Translations under genes and position numbers: made by a program
Shown: in pieces, positions 27,818 to 36,513 of the stretch
Position numbering within the stretch: position 1 is the stretch's first letter
Layout: every line of letters begins with the position of its first letter
Source: Pumilibacter intestinalis
GTDB lineage: Bacteria; Bacillota; Clostridia; Christensenellales; Pumilibacteraceae
Direction: 5' to 3'
Assembly (NCBI RefSeq): GCF_943193005.1
Contig: NZ_CALPCH010000005.1
Span: 1 to 64,000 of the forward strand
DNA: 64,000 nucleotides
Notes under the pieces: model-generated
Seen by the model: the letters and a program-made list of their open reading frames with translations, nothing else
Databases searched by the model: none
What the model was told of the DNA's origin: nothing

Positions 27818-27846
27818 TTGACACGGCGCGAATAAAGTTTTATAAT
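27818..27846 (+). promoter_or_regulatory. Strong consensus promoter before the RpiB-like gene
   Basis: A perfect TTGACA (27818-27823), 17 bp, then a perfect TATAAT (27841-27846), with GGGAGA and the ATG about 35 bp further on. The match is the best in the chromosomal part, so this gene is probably well expressed. Confidence 0.8.
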
Positions 27847-27883
27847 TAAAGCAGCATTTAACCTATAAAAAACAGGGAGAACA

Positions 27884-28462
27884 ATGAACATGAAAACAGT
27901 TAAAGACAAACAACTGCTCGTAGGCGCGGATTTCGCGGGCTTCCCTCTCAAAGAAGCGGTGTGCGAGCACCTTCGCAAAAAGGGCTGGACCATAACCGAC
28001 GTGGGCGTAAAAGCCGACAGCAATCCCGCCGACACCGACCTTATGTTTCACCGCGTGGGACTGCGCGTAGGCTCCATGATAGCCGAAAAGGAATTCGAGC
28101 GCGCGCTCATATTCTGCGGCACGGGCATGGGCATACACATTGCGGCTTCCAAGTGCCCGCACGTGCACGCGGGAGTTGTGGAAAGCGTTCCCGCCGCGCT
28201 TCGCGCAATCACGGGCAACGGCGTAAACGTGCTTGCCATGGGCGCGTTTTACGTAGCTCCCGCCATGGGTTGCGATATAGCCGACGCGTACTTAAACGCA
28301 GAGCTCGGGAGCGGTTACGAATGGTGGCACAATTTTTACGAGTTCCACAAGCTCGCCATAGACGAACTCGAAGCGTTCGACTACTCCGAATACAAGAAGA
28401 ACGGTTTCAAAGTGAAAAAACTCGGGGATTTCGACCTCAAGCTCGAAACCAAACCCGAATAA
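27884..28462 (+). CDS. RpiB/LacA/LacB-family sugar-phosphate isomerase
   Basis: A 192-residue member of the family that interconverts aldose and ketose phosphates. The N-terminal LVGADFAGFPLKEAV corresponds to the phosphate-binding start, and FCGTGMGIHIAASK carries the catalytic-Cys loop. It is about 40 residues longer than typical RpiB because of a C-terminal extension (about 145-192). In this locus it may process a pentose or rhamnose-derived sugar phosphate; ribose-5-phosphate isomerase itself is the alternative. It is monocistronic, between its own promoter and terminator. Confidence 0.8.
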   Translation: MNMKTVKDKQLLVGADFAGFPLKEAVCEHLRKKGWTITDVGVKADSNPADTDLMFHRVGLRVGSMIAEKEFERALIFCGTGMGIHIAASKCPHVHAGVVESVPAALRAITGNGVNVLAMGAFYVAPAMGCDIADAYLNAELGSGYEWWHNFYEFHKLAIDELEAFDYSEYKKNGFKVKKLGDFDLKLETKPE

Positions 28463-28489
28463 GCGAATTACCGATAAAGTCATATTACG

Positions 28490-28524
28490 ATAGCGCAAAA
28501 TTTTTCTTGCGCTATTCGTTTTTT
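28490..28524 (+). terminator. Intrinsic terminator of the RpiB-like gene
   Basis: A perfect 9-bp stem ATAGCGCAA (28490-28498) / TTGCGCTAT (28507-28515) is followed by TCGTTTTTT. Its 3' arm also contains the -35 of the next promoter. Confidence 0.85.
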
Positions 28525-28535
28525 AGTGGTACAAT
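28507..28535 (+). promoter_or_regulatory. Promoter of the GH106-like gene, overlapping the upstream terminator
   Basis: TTGCGC (28507-28512), 17 bp, TACAAT (28530-28535). Predicted start of transcription is near 28542, giving a leader of about 35 nt to the TTG start. Confidence 0.6.
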
Positions 28536-28577
28536 TAAGCGGTGGATTACCGCAAATACATAAAGGAAACAACAACA

Positions 28578-31433
28578 TTGAAAACTATAGACAAACTTAT
28601 AAACGACCTGTCGAATCCCGAATACGTTCGCGATTTCCGCCCCGTTCCGTTTTGGAGTTGGAACGACAAACTCGAACCCGAAAGGCTGGTTAAACAGCTC
28701 GAATGGATGAACGACTGCGGCATAGGCGGATTTTTCATGCACGCGAGGGGCGGACTCATTACCGAGTATCTCGGCGAAGAGTGGATGGAGTGTTGCGACG
28801 CGTGCTGCGACAAAGCCGCGGAGCTGGGCATGGACGCGTACATGTACGACGAAAACGGTTGGCCGAGCGGATTTGCGGGCGGCAAACTGCTCGAGGACGA
28901 AAACAACCGCGACCAATGGCTTTCTTACGAAATCGGCGATTTCGACCCCGACTCGTTCGTAAGCTACAAGATAGAGAAAAAATCGCTCGTTCGCGCCGAC
29001 AAAGCAGAAAAGGGTAAGCGTTATCTCAACGTATACCGCCACATAGCGGTATCCACCGCCGACATATTAAATCCCGAAGTTGTGGAAAAGTTCCTCGACC
29101 TCACCCACCGCGCGTACAAAGCGCGTTACGGCAAAGACTTCGCCAAAAAGATAAAGGGCTTTTTCACCGACGAGCCGCAATATTTCCGTTGGCACACCGC
29201 TTACACCCCCATGATTGAAAAGTATTTCCGCGAGCAACTGAAAGAGGACCTTTTGGACTCGCTCGGACTGCTGTTCGCCGAAAAAGAGGGTTACGAGGCG
29301 TTCCGCTATAAATACTGGAAGGGCATGCAGTCGCTCATGCTCAAAAACTTCGCCGAAAAAATATACGACTTTTGCGAGGAGAACGGCGTTAAACTCACCG
29401 GCCATTACGTGGAGGAACATTCTCTCGGCGGTCAGATGTGGTGTTGCGGCGGCGTTATGCCCTTTTACGCGTACGAACACATTCCCGGCATAGACTGGCT
29501 CGGGCGCGGACTCCCCGGCGAACGCGCGGTAAAGCAGGTGTGCAGCGTTGCGGCGCAGACCGGCAAAAACCGCATACTCACCGAGTCTTTCGCCTGTTGC
29601 GGCTGGGACGTAAATCCCCGCGAACTCAAAAAGATATACGATTATCAGTGCCTGGGCGGCGTTAACGTGCTGTGCCACCACCTGCTCCCCGTGAGCGAAT
29701 ACGGGCAGCGCAAACGCGACTACCCCCAACACTACACCCCGCTCAATCCCTGGATAAAGTTGCATTTCAAACGCTTTAACGAAAACTACACCCGCCTCGG
29801 CGCACTGCTCGGCAACAGCGTCGAAGAGGTTAACGTGTGCTTGCTTTCGCCCATATCGAGCGGCTACATAGACTACAAACGCGAAGAGCGTTGCGAGGAG
29901 TTCGACGCTCTCGAGCGCAGTTTCCACAACGAAACCGAAATGCTCGGCAGCGAACACATTCCCCACCACTACGTAGACGAAACTTTGCTCGCGCAAATGG
30001 GTAAAGCGCAAAACGGCAAACTGATATGCGGCGAATGCGCTTACGACTATCTCATTCTGCCCTCTATGAAAAACATGGCGAAAACCACCTGCGAGCTTAT
30101 AGAGAAATTCACGGCGAGCGGCGGAAAACTGCTTATGCTCGGCAACGAGCCTACGTTACTCGAGGGCGTAAAGCACAAATTCGGCTTTAAGTCAAACTGC
30201 ACGCTCGAGCAGATAAAGGCGGTTCAGCCCTACAGAATAGACAACCCCGAGCTTCGTTCGAGCATGCGGGTATGCGAAGCGGGCAAATTCGTATACGTGA
30301 TTAACTCCACCGACAAAGAGCAAAAGTTCACGCTCAAAACGGCGGACGCCAAAAGCGTGCGCATTTTAAGCACCGATACTCTCACCGTAACCGAGCCGCT
30401 TCCGCTCTCGCGCTCTCTGCGCCCCCTGCAAAGCGCGATACTCTTCCCCTCGAGCGAAGAGCCCGTAGCCGAAAAGGAAACGCCGGTAATAAAACTTTCG
30501 GGCGTTCAGCGCATGGTAAAGCGCACTCCCAACACCTTCATGATAGACTCCGCACGCATAGCGCGGGAGGGCGAAGATTTCGGCGAAAACTTGCCGCTCG
30601 TGAAAATATTCTCGCAACTTTTGGACGAACGCTACAAGAGCAAGCTCAAACTCAAATACGAGTTTGAAACCGACGCTATTCCCGCCGACCTAAAGCTCGT
30701 TGCCGAAGATATGAACACGCTCAAAATCGAACTGAACGGCGCGGAGATACGCAAAGAGAACGCGCTCGAAGACGAGCCGCACACCTTTGTTTACAACGCC
30801 GCAAAGCTCGTTAAAAAGGGCAAAAACGAAATAGTTATAACTCTCGATTACTACCAAAGCGACAGCGTATACTACGCGCTTTTCGGCGAAGGAGTCACCG
30901 AAAGCCTGAGAAACTGCATGGTATACAACACCGCGCTCGAAAGCGTTTATCTTATCGGCGATTTCGGAGTTTATCCCGTAAACCTGCGCGGCGGCATGAC
31001 CGATAACACCGCCGTAGCCGACGGCTTCGTGCTCGGCGCGCCCAAAACCGAAATACGCGATTTCCTCACCGACGGACTCGCCACCTTTGCGGGCAGCGTA
31101 ACTCTCGAGAGCGAAATAGATATGGGCGACGGCAACCGTCTGCTCGAAATAGGCGGCAGATGGCAGACCGCAACCGTTGAAATGAACGGCAAAACTCAAG
31201 ACTTACTGTTCGACACCGCCGCCGACGTATCGGGCATGGCGCATGGCGGAGTAAACACCGTGCGAGTAACGCTCACCACCTCGCTCCGCAATCTTTTGGG
31301 ACCTCATCACTTTGCGCCCGACGACGAACCCGTAGCCATAGGACCCGGCGAATTCGACTTTGCGGGACAATGGCAAAACGGCGAATGCGCTCTCTTCCGC
31401 CCCACCTATTCCCTCGTAAAAACAAAGTTTTAA
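28578..31433 (+). CDS. GH106-like glycoside hydrolase (probable alpha-L-rhamnosidase)
   Basis: 951 residues if translation starts at the TTG at 28578, which has AAAGGA 10 nt upstream. A GTG at 28542 is in frame but sits on the predicted transcription start and has no ribosome binding site. The N-terminal barrel shows the family pattern RPVPFWSWND, GGFFMHARGG and MYDENGWPSGFAGG (about 75-110). The C-terminal 300 residues are beta-rich, with a galactose-binding-like domain. There is no signal peptide, so it is intracellular. Together with the GH78 gene it supports rhamnose release from imported oligosaccharides. Confidence 0.8.
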   Translation: MKTIDKLINDLSNPEYVRDFRPVPFWSWNDKLEPERLVKQLEWMNDCGIGGFFMHARGGLITEYLGEEWMECCDACCDKAAELGMDAYMYDENGWPSGFAGGKLLEDENNRDQWLSYEIGDFDPDSFVSYKIEKKSLVRADKAEKGKRYLNVYRHIAVSTADILNPEVVEKFLDLTHRAYKARYGKDFAKKIKGFFTDEPQYFRWHTAYTPMIEKYFREQLKEDLLDSLGLLFAEKEGYEAFRYKYWKGMQSLMLKNFAEKIYDFCEENGVKLTGHYVEEHSLGGQMWCCGGVMPFYAYEHIPGIDWLGRGLPGERAVKQVCSVAAQTGKNRILTESFACCGWDVNPRELKKIYDYQCLGGVNVLCHHLLPVSEYGQRKRDYPQHYTPLNPWIKLHFKRFNENYTRLGALLGNSVEEVNVCLLSPISSGYIDYKREERCEEFDALERSFHNETEMLGSEHIPHHYVDETLLAQMGKAQNGKLICGECAYDYLILPSMKNMAKTTCELIEKFTASGGKLLMLGNEPTLLEGVKHKFGFKSNCTLEQIKAVQPYRIDNPELRSSMRVCEAGKFVYVINSTDKEQKFTLKTADAKSVRILSTDTLTVTEPLPLSRSLRPLQSAILFPSSEEPVAEKETPVIKLSGVQRMVKRTPNTFMIDSARIAREGEDFGENLPLVKIFSQLLDERYKSKLKLKYEFETDAIPADLKLVAEDMNTLKIELNGAEIRKENALEDEPHTFVYNAAKLVKKGKNEIVITLDYYQSDSVYYALFGEGVTESLRNCMVYNTALESVYLIGDFGVYPVNLRGGMTDNTAVADGFVLGAPKTEIRDFLTDGLATFAGSVTLESEIDMGDGNRLLEIGGRWQTATVEMNGKTQDLLFDTAADVSGMAHGGVNTVRVTLTTSLRNLLGPHHFAPDDEPVAIGPGEFDFAGQWQNGECALFRPTYSLVKTKF

Positions 31434-31515
31434 CGACTCTTTCGCAAAAAATCATGAAAAAAAGAGCAGCCCGATAGGGATTACATAAACGTAAATGACC
31501 GAGCGCAAGACATGC

Positions 31516-31539
31516 AAAAAGGGCGCAAGACGCGCCCTT
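31516..31539. terminator. Bidirectional hairpin between the chromosomal locus and the mobile region
   Basis: A perfect stem AAGGGCGC (31519-31526) / GCGCCCTT (31532-31539). On the minus strand it is followed by TTTTT, serving the gene at 31685-32770; the plus-strand tail is weaker. The rest of 31434-31684 shows no gene that I can support. Confidence 0.6.
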
Positions 31540-31684
31540 ATATGCTGTTTGTCTACACTACACGAAATGAACCCCTATCCATTCCATATAAAATCGACTT
31601 ATGGACACTGTTTCCGCAAGCATATTGTAATTATATCAAATTTAACTATGTATAGCAACTTTTTATTCAAACAAATCTTTTTAT

Positions 31685-32770
31685 CTATCCTATAATATGC
31701 ATAATCCATTCTGCAAGTTGTTTGGTTAAATCAGCATAATCTTTCCATTTTAATATTTGTTTTTGAGCTATATCAAAATGCGGTTTAGTTGCCACTTGTT
31801 TATAATAACAATTTTTGTCAAACTCACAAGAAAAATCTTTTTGCTCCCAAACATCTTGCCGACACGTTATAATAACTTCTTTTCCCAATCCTTGCGCATA
31901 ACCCGCCTCATAATATGCTCCAAAATTAGGCTGTGTTATATCCATAATCATAAATCGCGTTTCTTTTATTAGACGTAACATTTCCGGAACAATTTGATGA
32001 TTGTGCACTACCTCATCCATTAAAAGTGATGAGTATTGCGCATCCTCTATTCCCTGCTTGATTGATTTTCTTATAGCATTTGCCGATTTATGAAAAGACA
32101 TCGCCACAAACACTTCTTTATTTGTCACATGAGTCTTTTGCAAATAATAAACTTGTGCCAAGCCTTTGGGGGTAAGCATAATGTGCAAAAAAGTCTTTGA
32201 GGACATCATACTCGATTTGATATTATCCCAATCATCAACCGATATATAATTTAGTTCAATTAAAGCTTCTATTAAGAATTCAATTTGCTGTTGCGCAACT
32301 ATATCTTCATCTACTTCTTCTGAACAATCTTTTATATGCACAAAGAATAAGGCTTTTGCCTTGCTAAAACTAACACTTATCGTATCACCATCATAACGCG
32401 ACAAGTCTTTAATTTTCAATATAACTTTGTCAATCTTCTCATCAATCGTTTTAGGATACCAACTTTCAATATCAGCAACTGCTAAAAATTTAGCCTTTGA
32501 ATGGGAAACATCTTTTTTATATGAATTAAATCTTGCTTCTTGCCCCAAGAAAAAAGGATATTCCGTGCGTTGATTATAAAACATATAAATTGAAGTCTTT
32601 TCCGCATCATAAGGGTTTCCTATATATTTAACATCAAAAAGCAAAGGATTGTAAAGCGGCGCGATATAGCAGCCACATATTGGGCAATGCAAAACACGCA
32701 ATTCCTTATTACCATTTTCTTGATAATCACTACATGTCCTATTGCACATAATACAATTGTGCTCTGCCAT
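31685..32770 (-). CDS. Zinc-ribbon protein with a nucleoside 2-deoxyribosyltransferase-like C-terminal domain
   Basis: 361 residues from the ATG at 32770 (AGAGGAG lies 11 nt upstream). The N-terminus has a four-Cys ribbon, CIMCNRTC and CPICGC (about 6-37). The C-terminal 130 residues read VFVAMSFHKSANAI, DEVVHNHQIVPEML, IMDITQ and FGAYYEAGYAQGLGKEVIITCR. That is the pattern of the NDT/TIR-like nucleotide-binding domains found in several antiphage effectors, with Glu in YYEAGYA at the catalytic position. It is a single gene with its own promoter, at the border of mobile DNA and A+T-rich. A defence role is an inference. Confidence 0.6.
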   Translation of the reverse strand: MAEHNCIMCNRTCSDYQENGNKELRVLHCPICGCYIAPLYNPLLFDVKYIGNPYDAEKTSIYMFYNQRTEYPFFLGQEARFNSYKKDVSHSKAKFLAVADIESWYPKTIDEKIDKVILKIKDLSRYDGDTISVSFSKAKALFFVHIKDCSEEVDEDIVAQQQIEFLIEALIELNYISVDDWDNIKSSMMSSKTFLHIMLTPKGLAQVYYLQKTHVTNKEVFVAMSFHKSANAIRKSIKQGIEDAQYSSLLMDEVVHNHQIVPEMLRLIKETRFMIMDITQPNFGAYYEAGYAQGLGKEVIITCRQDVWEQKDFSCEFDKNCYYKQVATKPHFDIAQKQILKWKDYADLTKQLAEWIMHIIG

Positions 32771-32805
32771 ATTTAATGTCACTCCTCTTTGAAATACATA
32801 ATTTT

Positions 32806-32834
32806 ATTATACAATATATTGTCATAAATTGCAA
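32806..32834 (-). promoter_or_regulatory. Promoter of the zinc-ribbon/NDT-like gene
   Basis: TTGCAA (32829-32834) and TATAAT (32806-32811) are 17 bp apart on the minus strand, about 35 bp before the ATG. Confidence 0.65.
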
Positions 32835-32852
32835 CCCTCTATCTAATACAAA

Positions 32853-32884
32853 AACAATTCCGAGCCGTTCCCCGACTCGGAATT
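32853..32884 (-). terminator. Terminator after the split recombinase gene
   Basis: Perfect 9-bp stem AATTCCGAG (32856-32864) / CTCGGAATT (32876-32884), followed on the minus strand by GTTTTTG, three bases after the stop codon at 32887. Confidence 0.8.
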
Positions 32885-32886
32885 AT

Positions 32887-34285
32887 TTATAAGTTTTCTT
32901 CTATTTGCATCCCGCCTTTGAAAGTAATGATTATTTTGCCCTCGCTCATCACCCGTATGTATTCAACCATTTTACGTAGAATCAATTCGTCGGGTAAATC
33001 GAAGATGTTGTCTATATTTTCAAACCGTTTCTTCAAACGTTCTATTTCGGCGTTCACTTTTTCGCTCGATGCTATTACCGCTTTTGCGGTTTCAAGTTGC
33101 CCGCGAAGCGCAGTTATCTTTTTCTGTATGGTTTGTATATCCGCCTTATACCGTTCCCTATCGCCCTCGGTAGACGCCATAATCGCAACGTAGCTTTTCA
33201 TCGTTTCGGTCAATGCCTTTATTTCCTGTTCTATTGCCCCGACGTTCAACACCTCGTCATCGCCCGTTACTGCATAAGACAGTCCCGCCATAATCAAATC
33301 CATTGCGTCCTTTTGTTCCGTAACTTTCCGCATAGCTCTGTGGATTGCATCGTATAGCTTTGTTTCTTCAACGCTAATCGAATGCGGGCAAAATTCCGTT
33401 CCATGTTCCAATCTGCTCATACAACGCCACATCTTTTTGCTTTTACCGTTTTTCGCCCACGTCCTGCGCCTATAAGCGCTGCCGCATTCACCGCATATCA
33501 ACAAATCCGTTAAGGCAAATTTGCCGCTGTGCTTTCCTTTGCCCGTGATACTCTTATCGGACTTTACCCGTTTATTGCTGCGTCTTGCCATTTCCATTTG
33601 AACGAGTTTGAACATATCTTTCTCTATAATGGCGGGGTGATTGTTCACCACCAAATATTTCGCCATTTCTCCGCGATTCTTTTTTACTTTCTTCGTCAAG
33701 CAATTTTCGGTAAACGTCTTTTGCAAAAGCATATCTCCCGTGTATCGCTCGTTGGTAAGAATATTTTGTATGGCGTGTTTTTCCCAAACGGAATTACCGC
33801 GCGCAGTCTTTATGTGCCGATCTTCCAAATATGCCTTGATTTGGTCTAAGCTGTTGCCGTCCAAAAACAAATTGTATATTTCTCTTATGATTTCGGCTTC
33901 CTCCGGCACGATTTCGGGTTCGCCGTTCTCTCCCTTTTTATAACCCAAAATGTTATACCGAAACGCAAACGTACCCGATTTCATTCGCTGTTGTATGCCC
34001 CATCGCACATTCGCGCTTATGTTCTCGCTCTCCGCCTGCGCCATAACGCTATGGAAGCCTATAAGCATTTCGCTGTCGGTTTTCAGCGAGTCTATATTCT
34101 GTTCTTCAAAATATACGCCTATTCCCTGCGCCTTTAACTGCCGCACGTAATTCAAACTGTCCACCGTATTACGCGCAAACCGCGCTACGGATTTCGTGAG
34201 TATTAGGTCTATTTTCCCTTTGCGGCAGTCGCGTATCATTCGCAGAAAATCCGGGCGCTTCTTTGCCATAGTACCCGTGATACCT
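32887..34285 (-). pseudogene. C-terminal part of a large serine recombinase split by the inner element
   Basis: The frame opens without a start codon at the element junction, with YADEGITGT, the motif that follows the first third of the catalytic domain. It runs on through the resolvase core (SVARFARNTVDSLNYV), the Recombinase domain, a zinc ribbon (CGECGSAYRR .. CMSRLEHGTEFC) and a coiled coil. The missing 70 residues, including the catalytic Ser, are encoded at 59852-60060. An internal ATG at 34269 could start a 460-residue protein without nucleophile. Removing the insert gives 536 in-frame codons. Confidence 0.9.
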
Positions 34286-34293
34286 TCGTCTGC
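34286..34293. other. attL core of the inner element
   Basis: TCGTCTGC on the plus strand (GCAGACGA on the gene strand), identical to 59852-59859. Inward of it lies TATGGGGAACA (34304-34314), which is the inverse of TGTTCCCCATA at the right end (59831-59841). Confidence 0.8.
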
Positions 34294-34333
34294 GTAATTA
34301 CCGTATGGGGAACAGTTTCTACGCCGTTTCGGT

Positions 34334-35956
34334 CTACAAAATAGAATTTATATCTACCTTATAAACCAGTTGAATTACACGCGGCTCGCCGTTAGGCGTA
34401 AATTTCTCGCCTATGATAATCCGATCGAATAGTTCGAGTACCATTTCGCGCGTTATAACGGTAACGTCCAAATACTTTTTGATTCGGCTCATAAAGTCGT
34501 CGATATTCTCGCGCATGTCCTTTGCCTGTTTCAAGCCGGCTTCCAAATCCGCGACTACCTTTTGCAACGTCGCTTGCTCGGCAGTATATCGATCGATAAA
34601 CTTCACACAAAGTTCTTCGGGCATTTTACCCAATAGTTTATCTTCGTATGCCTTGCTCATCAAGCCGTCCAAGGTAGCGATTCTCGCCTTTTTCGCTTGT
34701 ATCGACTTAACCGCCTCTTTATCCGATTGTTTCGCAAGCAGAGCGTTGCGTTCGATAAACCTTTGGCGAATTCTATCCTCGTCCTCGGCTACGATCTTTG
34801 CTTTCGAGCGTATATCTTCGAGAATGATTTTATCTATCACTTCCCCGTTGATATAATGGCTCGTGCATTTGTCCACGCCGAATCGATTTCTTCTACCGCA
34901 TTCATACGTCACGATAACTTTACGCCTTTTGCCGCTTGCCGTCCTATGATACTCCATAGCGCAACCGCACGTCGAACACCGCATGATTCCCGAAAGCGGC
35001 GGCGTAACCCGCTCTTTCGTCATCTTGCCTTTACTTGCCGCCGTTTCTACTTCCTTTACCTTATCCCAAAGCTCACGGCTTATAATCGGCTCGTGATTAT
35101 TCGGAATTACGACTTGTTCTTCCTGCGGAACTTTTACGACTTTCTTGTTCTTATAGGAAATGTGCTTGACTTTCTGCTGTACCAAATCTCCCACATAAAG
35201 CGGTTGTGCCAAAATGATTTTCACCGACGCGGCGGACCATAGATTCCATTTCGAACGAGTATATTGCTTGCCGAACTTTCTTTCCGCATACACGGCGGGA
35301 GACGGAACTCCCGCCGCTTGCAAATCAAGCGCTATCTTATACGGACTTTCGCCTTGAGCACGTCGTTCGAAAATATGTCGCACAACTTGCGCCGCTTCTT
35401 CGTCTATAATCGGCGTATGGCACTTATCTTCTGCCCTTGTGTAACCGTACGGAGCTTTCGACGCCAAATACTTCCCGGCTTGCGCACACGACGCTCTGAC
35501 GGCGCGAATCTTTTTGCTCGTATTTGCGGAATGCCATTCATTGAACACATTCATGATCGGAAGCATATCCATTGCGGAAGTATCTTTACTTTCCGTATCG
35601 ACTCTATCTTCTATGGCTATAAACCGTATTCCGAACGATGGAAACACATAATCGATATATTGCCCGACAAGAATATAATTTCTGCCGAAACGGGATAAGT
35701 CTTTTACGACAATCGTATTGATCTCTCCCGCTTTCGCGTCGTCGAGCAACCATTTGATTCCCGGTCGCTCGAAATTCGTGCCGCTGTAGCCGTCGTCGAC
35801 ATAGACGTCTTTGATTTGCCAACCTTTCTCTTTAACGTACTTGGTAACCAATATCTTTTGGTTTTCGATAGACAGCGATTCGCCCGCGCGTTCGTCGTCT
35901 CTGCTGAGTCTTACATAAATTCCTACTATGTAGTTTTTGTTTTGCTTAGGTCCCAT
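34334..35956 (-). CDS. Large serine recombinase, probable integrase of the inner element
   Basis: A 540-residue TnpX/TndX-like enzyme that cuts and rejoins DNA through a Ser-linked intermediate. The catalytic domain (about 1-150) has YVRLSRDDERAGES with the nucleophile Ser. A Recombinase domain follows (about 165-290, APYGYTRAEDKCHTPIID). The zinc ribbon is CSTCGCAMEYH .. CGRRNRFGVDKC, then a coiled coil, and the C-terminus has the DUF4368-type MVLELFDRIIIGE. GGGAGGT precedes the ATG. It is intact, and closest to the left junction, so it is the best candidate for the integrase. Confidence 0.92.
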   Translation of the reverse strand: MGPKQNKNYIVGIYVRLSRDDERAGESLSIENQKILVTKYVKEKGWQIKDVYVDDGYSGTNFERPGIKWLLDDAKAGEINTIVVKDLSRFGRNYILVGQYIDYVFPSFGIRFIAIEDRVDTESKDTSAMDMLPIMNVFNEWHSANTSKKIRAVRASCAQAGKYLASKAPYGYTRAEDKCHTPIIDEEAAQVVRHIFERRAQGESPYKIALDLQAAGVPSPAVYAERKFGKQYTRSKWNLWSAASVKIILAQPLYVGDLVQQKVKHISYKNKKVVKVPQEEQVVIPNNHEPIISRELWDKVKEVETAASKGKMTKERVTPPLSGIMRCSTCGCAMEYHRTASGKRRKVIVTYECGRRNRFGVDKCTSHYINGEVIDKIILEDIRSKAKIVAEDEDRIRQRFIERNALLAKQSDKEAVKSIQAKKARIATLDGLMSKAYEDKLLGKMPEELCVKFIDRYTAEQATLQKVVADLEAGLKQAKDMRENIDDFMSRIKKYLDVTVITREMVLELFDRIIIGEKFTPNGEPRVIQLVYKVDINSIL

Positions 35957-36031
35957 GTTTTACCTCCCGAACCAAAGCAATTTTTTCACTTGCTTATATT
36001 CTATCATATTTACCTCTTAAATTCAAGCGGA

Positions 36032-36244
36032 TCATGCGATGTGCGCTCCTTTAATTTTTCTATCATCGTACATTTCCGCATACGCCGCATTTTCCGCTAT
36101 CCTTATTATAGTATCGTGGATGTTTTTATTCCCGGTATAATAGCTTTCTACCAAATAGCTCGTCCCGTTTAGATTCATAGTCGCACTCGTTTTCGGTGCG
36201 GACAAATAATCCGTACTATCTCCCTGTTTATGATTTCTCGCCAC
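36032..36244 (-). CDS. Small transposon-encoded protein (TnpW-like)
   Basis: A 70-residue protein starting at GTG (36244) with GGAGGG in front. The core MNLNGTSYLVESYYTGNK followed by an amphipathic helix (IHDTIIRIAENAAY) resembles the small TnpW-type proteins found next to TnpX-like recombinases. Their function is not established. It lies 75 bp before the integrase gene, in the same direction. Confidence 0.55.
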   Translation of the reverse strand: MARNHKQGDSTDYLSAPKTSATMNLNGTSYLVESYYTGNKNIHDTIIRIAENAAYAEMYDDRKIKGAHIA

Positions 36245-36262
36245 TTTCCCTCCAAAATTTCT

Positions 36263-36352
36263 TTACAAATAATTTCTGTTTTTCATATTCGATTTCCTCC
36301 GTGTTCTATGCACGTATCTTAACACAGAAATGAGACATATTTTTCTGTGTTA
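36263..36352 (-). promoter_or_regulatory. Leader with a 7-residue ORF and an 11-bp inverted repeat before the TnpW-like gene
   Basis: TAACACAGAAA (36320-36330) and TTTCTGTGTTA (36342-36352) form a perfect inverted repeat with an 11-bp spacer, suited to a dimeric repressor or an RNA hairpin. Downstream, GGAGG (36296-36300) precedes ATG (36286) of a tiny ORF encoding MKNRNYL, which ends 18 bp before the GTG of the next gene. The function is unknown. Confidence 0.45.
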
Positions 36353-36423
36353 TCCGTTCTATAAGACGCTTCGCATAAAATTATGCAAAACGCCTTACAC
36401 TCGGAATTACTATGGTTTTCCAT
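36319..36423 (-). CDS. Possible small Cys-containing protein, 34 residues
   Basis: An ATG at 36423 (or TTG at 36450, in frame) opens a short frame reading MENHSNSECKAFCIILCEAS and ending at 36319. No good ribosome binding site is visible, though a 13-codon ORF ends one base upstream, so reinitiation is possible. It covers part of the 269-bp gap 36245-36513. It may be chance. Confidence 0.25.
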   Translation of the reverse strand: MENHSNSECKAFCIILCEASYRTDNTEKYVSFLC

Positions 36424-36513
36424 ATTAAAATGCCGTGAATACTCTTTCAATCCTTTGCTCTTTCATATTCCTATGGACATATTCTTCACGGTCGATTTCT
36501 TATATTACTTTAA

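Noticed and set aside
28542-28577. GTG start for the GH106-like protein
   Set aside because: It falls on the predicted transcription start without a ribosome binding site, whereas the in-frame TTG at 28578 has AAAGGA at good distance.
31434-31684. Possible attachment site or small RNA between the GH106-like gene and the mobile region
   Set aside because: Apart from the hairpin at 31516-31539 I found no repeat matching another place in the window and no RNA structure worth naming.
32887-34269. Annotating the 460-residue frame as an independent active recombinase
   Set aside because: It lacks the nucleophile Ser segment, begins at an element junction, and its missing part is found in frame at 59852-60060.
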